This document shows, in pieces, positions 62,276 through 62,371 of a DNA stretch of 62,371 nucleotides. Both the position numbers and the translations under genes were made by a program. Position 1 is the stretch's first letter; every line of letters starts with the position of its first letter. The DNA is taken from positions 1-62,371 of the forward strand of contig NZ_JOEV01000043.1 in assembly GCF_000721105.1 (NCBI RefSeq), in the 5' to 3' direction. Source of the stretch: Streptomyces cellulosae. Its GTDB lineage: Bacteria; Actinomycetota; Actinomycetes; Streptomycetales; Streptomycetaceae. The notes beneath the pieces are model-generated. The model saw nothing but the letters and a program-made list of their open reading frames with translations. It was not told the origin of the DNA and did no database searches.

Positions 62276-62371
62276 GTGCGCAAGGTGCTCATCGCCAACC
62301 GTGGCGAAATCGCTGTCCGCGTGGCCCGGGCCTGCCGGGACGCCGGGATCGCGAGCGTGGCCGTCTACGCC
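62276..62371 (+). CDS. acyl-CoA carboxylase biotin-carboxylase subunit (N-terminal fragment)
   Basis: The first 32 codons before the window ends: [20 protein letters not shown] and [11 protein letters not shown], the start of the biotin-carboxylase domain of actinobacterial acyl-CoA carboxylases. AGGAGG lies about ten bases upstream of the GTG at 62276. Position directly after a JadR1-like gene matches jadJ, which supplies malonyl-CoA for a polyketide. Truncated by the window edge. Confidence 0.9.
   Translation, partial: MRKVLIANRGEIAVRVARACRDAGIASVAVYA

Overview
The window is high-GC actinobacterial DNA, almost certainly from a Streptomyces. The reasons are third-position GC bias, frequent GTG starts with GTGA/ATGA overlaps, rare TTA codons, and marker families: an XRE/DUF397 pair, a SigB-type sigma factor with partner-switch regulators, roadblock clusters, an AfsA homologue and gamma-butyrolactone-type receptors. 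From memory, most of the first ~51 kb resembles the S. coelicolor SCO3040s-SCO3080s core segment (purE/purK, a renal-type dipeptidase, sigI, hutIFU, cystathionine beta-synthase, thiolase). The last ~5 kb looks like the regulatory edge of a jadomycin/angucycline-type cluster.

Layout. 0.3-10.2 kb: an LCP cell-wall ligase, an IS5-type transposase remnant, a catalytically degenerate M19 dipeptidase, an orphan response regulator, purK-purE-dipeptidase, a GtrA protein and a two-component pair. 10.5-16.4 kb: a POT peptide transporter and a four-gene secreted/sortase-type surface operon. 16.6-20.9 kb: anti-sigma, anti-anti-sigma and SigI-like sigma factor, then a protein fusing a sigma-like region, a zinc motif, a membrane segment and a ricin-type lectin. 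20.9-23.8 kb: a PD-(D/E)xK family gene with a truncated tandem copy, and an ATPase/XRE/DUF397 triad.

23.8-31 kb: a tightly overlapping histidine-degradation operon (hutU, an M20 amidohydrolase, hutF, hutI) and a LysA-like decarboxylase. 31-33.5 kb: three roadblock proteins and a DUF4388-like protein without a GTPase. 34-38.3 kb: a frameshifted TnpB element, an RpiR regulator and an ammonia-lyase homologue without the normal MIO triad. 38.4-41.7 kb: a glycine-betaine/choline-type ABC transporter. 41.8-51.2 kb: housekeeping genes (cystathionine beta-synthase, SGNH hydrolase, thiolase, BI-1, PobA) and a scar joining two gene remnants. 51.36-51.43 kb: a tRNA with a UAA anticodon and leucine-type D arm but only a short variable loop.

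52-56.3 kb is a regulated accessory block (FMN reductase, TetR, VOC protein, YczE-like membrane protein, MFS exporter) in which three similar 19-bp dyads precede the reductase, tetR and VOC genes. It ends at a 28-bp perfect inverted repeat. 56.4-62.4 kb is a signalling module: receptor-like TetR, AfsA homologue, SDR, MDR oxidoreductase, second receptor-like TetR, atypical OmpR-type regulator, and the first 32 codons of an acyl-CoA carboxylase biotin-carboxylase subunit. Three ARE-like palindromes lie in its control regions, one between the -35 and -10 of the atypical regulator. The AfsA, SDR and atypical-regulator genes each carry a TTA codon. The inferred circuit is butyrolactone signal to receptors to pathway activator, gated by the UUA-decoding tRNA, opening a type II polyketide cluster that continues off the right edge.
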